A DNA stretch of 60,583 nucleotides, taken from a virus. The notes beneath the pieces were generated by a model. The model searched no databases, was not told the origin of the DNA, and was given only the letters and a program-made list of their open reading frames with translations. Position 1 is the stretch's first letter. Each line of letters begins with the position of its first letter. The stretch covers positions 1-60,583 of the IMG/VR virus record IMGVR_UViG_3300030451_001154; one strand, 5' to 3'. Both the position numbers and the translations under genes were made by a program. Of the stretch, positions 56,750 to 60,583 are shown one piece after another.

Positions 56750-57449
56750 AGAAGTAGTTCTCGATTGTTTTACTGTTGAAGATAGTGTTGCACAACATTT
56801 TCCAATAAGAGAAACAACCTTTTTTAAATCAAAAGCAATAAAAGATATTCCTAAACAAAACATTGAGTCAAAACTAACTCGGCTAGAACATCCTCAATAT
56901 TGTAATGGGTTTCAAGATTTGATGAAATATGGTTTTATAATGCCTTGGTGGACTGAAACATACATAGAAGGTGATCTTGTTAATGGTGAATTTAAACTTA
57001 AATTTGATTCTCATATAAAAAGTCATCAAACACATTTATTCCAATATGGTTTAAATTCAGAAGATTATGCACGATATCAAGAAAAAACTGATTCTGTAGT
57101 TGTAAGGATGACAAGTCCTTGGAAGATAAAAGCTAATGACAAAATGTTATTTCTTCAAACCAATACTTGGGTATACAATATGAAAAATACTTTTATGCCT
57201 TTAAATGGTTTATTAGACTTTTGGTGGAATCATAATGCAAATGTAGTTGTTGCAATAACTAAACAAAATAATCTTCGATATCATTTTAATCCTGGAGAAC
57301 CATTGTTACAATATATACCCACAGAAAAAATAAATTTAAAAATTAAAATTCATGTTATAGATGATATAGAACATTTTAAATTAGATGCACCATTTACTTT
57401 TTTTCAAAACAGACTTAACAAATTAAGAAAGTGGAGTTTAAAAAGATGA
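56727..57449 (+). CDS. Conserved marine-phage protein beside an oxygenase
   Basis: 240 aa from the ATG at 56727, GGAG 6 nt upstream. ETTFFKSKAIKDIPKQNIES, CNGFQDLMKYGFIMPWWTET, SHQTHLFQYG, VVVRMTSPWKIKANDKMLFL recall cyanophage proteins of unknown function. The His/Trp-rich core may be a jelly-roll. It overlaps the oxygenase gene by ATGA, so they probably work together. Confidence 0.6.
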   Translation: MMIWKKSKEVVLDCFTVEDSVAQHFPIRETTFFKSKAIKDIPKQNIESKLTRLEHPQYCNGFQDLMKYGFIMPWWTETYIEGDLVNGEFKLKFDSHIKSHQTHLFQYGLNSEDYARYQEKTDSVVVRMTSPWKIKANDKMLFLQTNTWVYNMKNTFMPLNGLLDFWWNHNANVVVAITKQNNLRYHFNPGEPLLQYIPTEKINLKIKIHVIDDIEHFKLDAPFTFFQNRLNKLRKWSLKR

Positions 57450-58099
57450 AGTTTGAAAACTTTATATTATCAATACCAAATTTTATGCCTAATGATGCTT
57501 GTGACGATATCGTTAAAGCATTTAAGATAACAGACTTAGATCCAATAAAAGGTTGGAAAGAGAACAATAATCAAACAGATAGAAAAGATATTTCTTTATC
57601 AGGAAGAGAAGTTTTAAGAGATTTGAAAGCTACCGATGAAAACGGACAACCTTTGAATGCGGTATCTTTATTTAGAGAAACTTTAAATATTGGCTTATCA
57701 CATTACTTAGACAATGTTGATATGTTGAAAGAAAAAATAGAACACCAAATAGGTTATTTTAATACAGATACTTACAAATGGCAAAAAACTCTCGTGGGTG
57801 GAGGATATCATAAATGGCATTATGAAAATACTCTTGAAAAAAGAAGAGAGCTTGTATGGACTTTATATTTAAATGACGTAGAAGAAGGAGGAGAAACTGA
57901 GTTTTTATATCAACACACGAGAATAAAACCAGAAAAAGGATTGTTTACTATTTTTCCTGCAAACTGGACGCACACACATAGAGGCAATCCTCCTATATCT
58001 AATGAAAAATATATAGGGACTGGATGGTATACATTTCATTACGATGAATTGAGTATGTTCAATAGAGGAATAGAATATAACACATTAACATTAGGATAA
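57446..58099 (+). CDS. 2OG-Fe(II) oxygenase (HxE variant)
   Basis: 217 aa from the ATG at 57446. YHKWHYENTLEKRRELVWTL has His125-x-Glu127 where HxD is usual. LYLNDVEEGGETEFLYQHTR, KPEKGLFTIFPANWTHTHRG (distal His176 or His178) and KYIGTGWYTFHYD complete the core. This is a well-known cyanophage oxygenase type. Glu in place of Asp may change activity. Confidence 0.85.
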   Translation: MKFENFILSIPNFMPNDACDDIVKAFKITDLDPIKGWKENNNQTDRKDISLSGREVLRDLKATDENGQPLNAVSLFRETLNIGLSHYLDNVDMLKEKIEHQIGYFNTDTYKWQKTLVGGGYHKWHYENTLEKRRELVWTLYLNDVEEGGETEFLYQHTRIKPEKGLFTIFPANWTHTHRGNPPISNEKYIGTGWYTFHYDELSMFNRGIEYNTLTLG

Positions 58100-58114
58100 C
58101 AGAAGGAATTAATT

Positions 58115-58402
58115 ATGTTTAAAGTAGGAGTATCACAAGTAGGAAGTGTAAATGTTCACACCTCTGATAAAGGTGGTTTAGATAATGAACAGATAGCTGA
58201 TTTAGCAGTGGATAAAATAGTTAGTATTTCTGATCAAGCACCTCCACACATAAGGCAACAAGCACAACAATTTAGAGATCATCTTAAAAAAGTATTGTAT
58301 CATTACATACTCTTGGCAAGAAAGGAAGAGCGTGGTAGTATAATTCATATCTTAAGATCGAATGGTCACAAAGAAATGGCTGAATATATAAGGAGACTCT
58401 AA
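58115..58402 (+). CDS. Small helical tail-region protein
   Basis: 95 aa, AGAAGGAATT upstream. GGLDNEQIADLAVDKIVSIS and APPHIRQQAQQFRDHLKKVL are conserved helices that I recall from marine phages. It resembles a tail-completion or assembly chaperone by position. Confidence 0.6.
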   Translation: MFKVGVSQVGSVNVHTSDKGGLDNEQIADLAVDKIVSISDQAPPHIRQQAQQFRDHLKKVLYHYILLARKEERGSIIHILRSNGHKEMAEYIRRL

Positions 58403-58403
58403 T

Positions 58404-58859
58404 ATGGCTATAGCACAAGCAATGTGTACTTCCTTCAAGAAAGAGTTACTAGAAGGTGTACACAATTTTAAAAACTCAGGTGGAGATACTTTTAAGTTAG
58501 CTCTATACGCAGAAGGTGGTGGTGGTAAATCATCAACAACTGCAACACTAGGAGCAACCACAACTGCATTTACTACAACTGGTGAAGTTGCAAACAGTGG
58601 TTCATACAGTTCTGGTGGTGGCACTTTAACAAGAGTAGATCCAACTACATCTGGAACAACAGCGTTTACAGACTTTGCTGATTTAAGTTTCACAACTGCA
58701 ACAATCACAGCAATGGGAGCTTTAATTTATAATAGTTCTGATAGTAACAAAGCTGTTTGTGTATTAGATTTTACATCTAATAAATCATCTACATCTGGAA
58801 CATTTACAATACAATTTCCAACTGCTGACGCTTCCAACGCTATTATTCGTATAGCATAA
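58404..58859 (+). CDS. Beta-rich virion protein
   Basis: 151 aa. SFKKELLEGVHNFKNSGGDT, FKLALYAEGG and Thr/Ser-rich strands, ending AVCVLDFTSNKSSTSGTFTI and ADASNAIIRIA. Common among marine phages next to fibre genes. Probably a tail or baseplate surface protein. Confidence 0.65.
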   Translation: MAIAQAMCTSFKKELLEGVHNFKNSGGDTFKLALYAEGGGGKSSTTATLGATTTAFTTTGEVANSGSYSSGGGTLTRVDPTTSGTTAFTDFADLSFTTATITAMGALIYNSSDSNKAVCVLDFTSNKSSTSGTFTIQFPTADASNAIIRIA

Positions 58860-58869
58860 GGAGTCCTCA

Positions 58870-60111
58870 ATGGCGAACATCGCTTGGGGTGAACAAGGTT
58901 GGGGTCAAAACAAGTGGGGTGGTCAACTAGACGTTAGCTTTAGCGTTACTGGTTTTGAAGCCACCACATCACTTGGCAACGAAGAAATTTTTATTGCTAA
59001 TGTTGCTGAGCCTACTGGAGTATCTGCTACTACAACTTTAGATTTTGATCCTACAACAGATTTAGTTATACCAGTTACTTTTTCTGTCACTGGAGTATCT
59101 GCCACTGCTGGATTTTTATCTGGTTGGGGTAGTTCTGCTTGGGATGCTGGAGTATGGGGTGGTGGTGTTTTTGCCGATGTAGGTCAAATACTTCCAATGA
59201 CTGGTGTTGAAGCCACTGGTCAATCTAATAATCCAACCGTTACTGGTACAACATCTTTTGCCGTCACTGGTGTACAAGGTTCTGGTGAACTTGGAGACGA
59301 AGGCACTGTCCCACAAAACTTAGTTGCAGTAACACAATCTGCAATGACTGGATCTGTTGGTAACACGGTAGAAACTGGAACTGGAACTTTTAGTCTAACT
59401 GGTAATTCTGCTGAAACTCTAATTGCAGGAACATCATCTTCTACAATAACTTTTACTGTGACCGTTGTTAGTGGTAATCCTTCAAACCATCCTTATTACA
59501 ATCAAGGATCAACAAATAAGTACGCTATTAATGGATCGACTGCTACCAGTGATGTTACTTTAACCATGTATGAAGGTAACACTTATAGATTTGATCAAAG
59601 TGATAGTAGTAATGATGGTCATCCAATTAATTTTTATGAGACTGCGGATAAAAACACTGCTTATAGCAGTGGTGTTACTTTTAACATAGATGGTTCCACT
59701 GTTTCACGAGATCAGTATGTAGACAGTAGCACTTTTAACGCAGGCACAACGAGATATATAGAAATAACTGTCCCAGCTGGAGCACCAACATTGTATTATC
59801 AATGTTATAACCACGCTCTGATGGGATATTTTGGAACCACTCCTTTTTCTGTATTAATAGTAACGACAACTGGAGCACCAACTACTGGTGTTGTAGGAAC
59901 AACTGCTCTAGGAGATGAAACAGTTATAGGAACTGCTGATGTTGCAGTCACTCTAGCTGGTCTTAGTATTAGTGTAGGCACACTTGCCTTAACTGGTACT
60001 TCTGTGGTATCTTTAACTGGAGTTAATGCAACTGGTTCGACTGGTGAAGAACAAGTTTATAGTTTAATTAAACCCACGCAAGTGGCTAACTGGATAGAGA
60101 AGGCAGCATAA
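58870..60111 (+). CDS. Tail protein with repeats and cupredoxin-like domain
   Basis: 413 aa. Residues 1-170 and 345-405 carry repeated short beta units (FSVTGFEATTSLGNEEIFIA, VTGVSATAGF, VTGVQGSGELGDEG). WGEQGWGQNKWGG and WGSSAWDAGVWGGG are Trp-Gly repeats. Residues about 200-330 form a cupredoxin-like domain: MYEGNTYRFDQSDSSNDGHP, then YYQCYNHALMG. The His, Cys, His and Met are ordered as in type-1 copper sites. It lies directly before the S74 fibre. Confidence 0.7.
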   Translation: MANIAWGEQGWGQNKWGGQLDVSFSVTGFEATTSLGNEEIFIANVAEPTGVSATTTLDFDPTTDLVIPVTFSVTGVSATAGFLSGWGSSAWDAGVWGGGVFADVGQILPMTGVEATGQSNNPTVTGTTSFAVTGVQGSGELGDEGTVPQNLVAVTQSAMTGSVGNTVETGTGTFSLTGNSAETLIAGTSSSTITFTVTVVSGNPSNHPYYNQGSTNKYAINGSTATSDVTLTMYEGNTYRFDQSDSSNDGHPINFYETADKNTAYSSGVTFNIDGSTVSRDQYVDSSTFNAGTTRYIEITVPAGAPTLYYQCYNHALMGYFGTTPFSVLIVTTTGAPTTGVVGTTALGDETVIGTADVAVTLAGLSISVGTLALTGTSVVSLTGVNATGSTGEEQVYSLIKPTQVANWIEKAA

Positions 60112-60583
60112 TGGCAACATATGTTAACAATTTAAGATTAAAAGAAATAGCAACTGGTGATGAATCAGGAACATGGGGTACTTCAACCAATACAAATCTT
60201 GAATTAATTGGTGAAGCACTAGGTTTTGGTACGGAAGCCATAACCACAAATGCTGATACACATACTACGACTGTAGCAGATGGATCGGCAGATGAGGGCA
60301 GAGCCATGTATATTAAATATACTGGTACATTAGATTCTGCATGTACAATAACTATAGGTCCAAATACTTTAAAAAGAGTCCACATGATTGAGAACGCTAC
60401 AAGTGGATCACAAAATATAATTATATCACAAGGCTCTGGTGCAAATGTAACCATAGGTCCAGGCGATACAAAAGTCGTTTACCTTGATGGTGCAGGTTCT
60501 GGTGCAGCTGTTGTAGATGCTTTTGTGGATTTAGATTTATCTGGTGGTTCTGTAAATGTGAGCACAGTCAAAACTAATTCTGG
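60111..60583 (+). CDS. Tail fibre, N-terminal part (partial)
   Basis: The ATG at 60111 overlaps the previous stop (TAATG). MATYVNNLRLKEIATGDESG and TWGTSTNTNLELIGEALGFG are a typical marine phage fibre attachment head, followed by the beta region. The frame is open to the window end and continues in frame at base 2. The C-terminal S74 domain is at about 480-772. Confidence 0.85.
   Translation, partial: MATYVNNLRLKEIATGDESGTWGTSTNTNLELIGEALGFGTEAITTNADTHTTTVADGSADEGRAMYIKYTGTLDSACTITIGPNTLKRVHMIENATSGSQNIIISQGSGANVTIGPGDTKVVYLDGAGSGAAVVDAFVDLDLSGGSVNVSTVKTNS
60354..60583. repeat. Right copy of near-identical terminal overlap
   Basis: Matches bases 2-231 with only third-position differences. 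See the left copy. Confidence 0.9.

Overview
The window is a dense, AT-rich genome of a tailed double-stranded DNA phage, almost certainly a marine podovirus-like one. Supporting signs are a large portal protein, a two-subunit terminase, an HK97-type capsid protein with scaffold, SU10/P22-like short-tail adaptors and a phage GroES. It also carries several small basic proteins (DUF6321/DUF5872-like) and many 2-oxoglutarate/Fe(II) oxygenases of the kind seen in cyanophages and other ocean phages. The host cannot be read from the sequence. A marine AT-rich bacterium such as an alphaproteobacterium is my inference. No tRNA, rRNA, integrase, RNA polymerase, IS element or CRISPR array was seen. The first 231 and last 231 bases are the same piece of one tail-fibre gene, with eight third-codon-position differences. 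The window is therefore best read as a complete, circularly permuted or circular genome of about 60.35 kb that was opened inside that gene.

Layout. (1) 1-18.4 kb, rightward: end of an S74 tail fibre, a glycine-rich fibre, seven consecutive oxygenase-like genes, a tail stabilisation protein, four large virion/ejection-type proteins including one of 1601 aa, an M15 peptidase endolysin and two small late genes. (2) 18.4-29.2 kb, leftward: family A DNA polymerase, DUF6378 protein, SF1 helicase, TOTE-type AEP primase, SSB-like protein, RHH-like regulator, PD-(D/E)XK nuclease, SNF2 helicase and small early genes. (3) 29.2-29.5 kb: divergent control region with seven TGTAACA-type boxes, then terS rightward. 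(4) 30.1-33.2 kb, leftward: small early genes and a cytosine-5 methyltransferase gene with a second family-recognisable gene nested in another frame. (5) 33.2-35.76 kb: mosaic of short units with their own promoters (two share TTGACA-N16-TATACT), separated by very long perfect hairpins and 72% GC islands, ending in five TGTCAA-N4-TTGACA palindromes just before terL. (6) 35.76-60.58 kb, rightward: terL, a polyvalent-type 1219 aa protein, portal, holin, more oxygenases, GroES, scaffold, capsid, a cluster of small basic proteins, tail adaptors and a tail protein with a predicted copper-site cupredoxin domain.

How it works together. The leftward genes replicate and process DNA and probably reset host expression. 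The rightward genes package DNA, build the particle and lyse the host. Control probably sits at 25.5-25.7, 29.3-29.4 and 34.1-35.6 kb, where promoters, operators and RNA hairpins concentrate. The most unusual observations are the nested gene inside dcm, the hairpin/GC-island cassettes with the five-copy operator, and the seven-gene run of diverged oxygenases.
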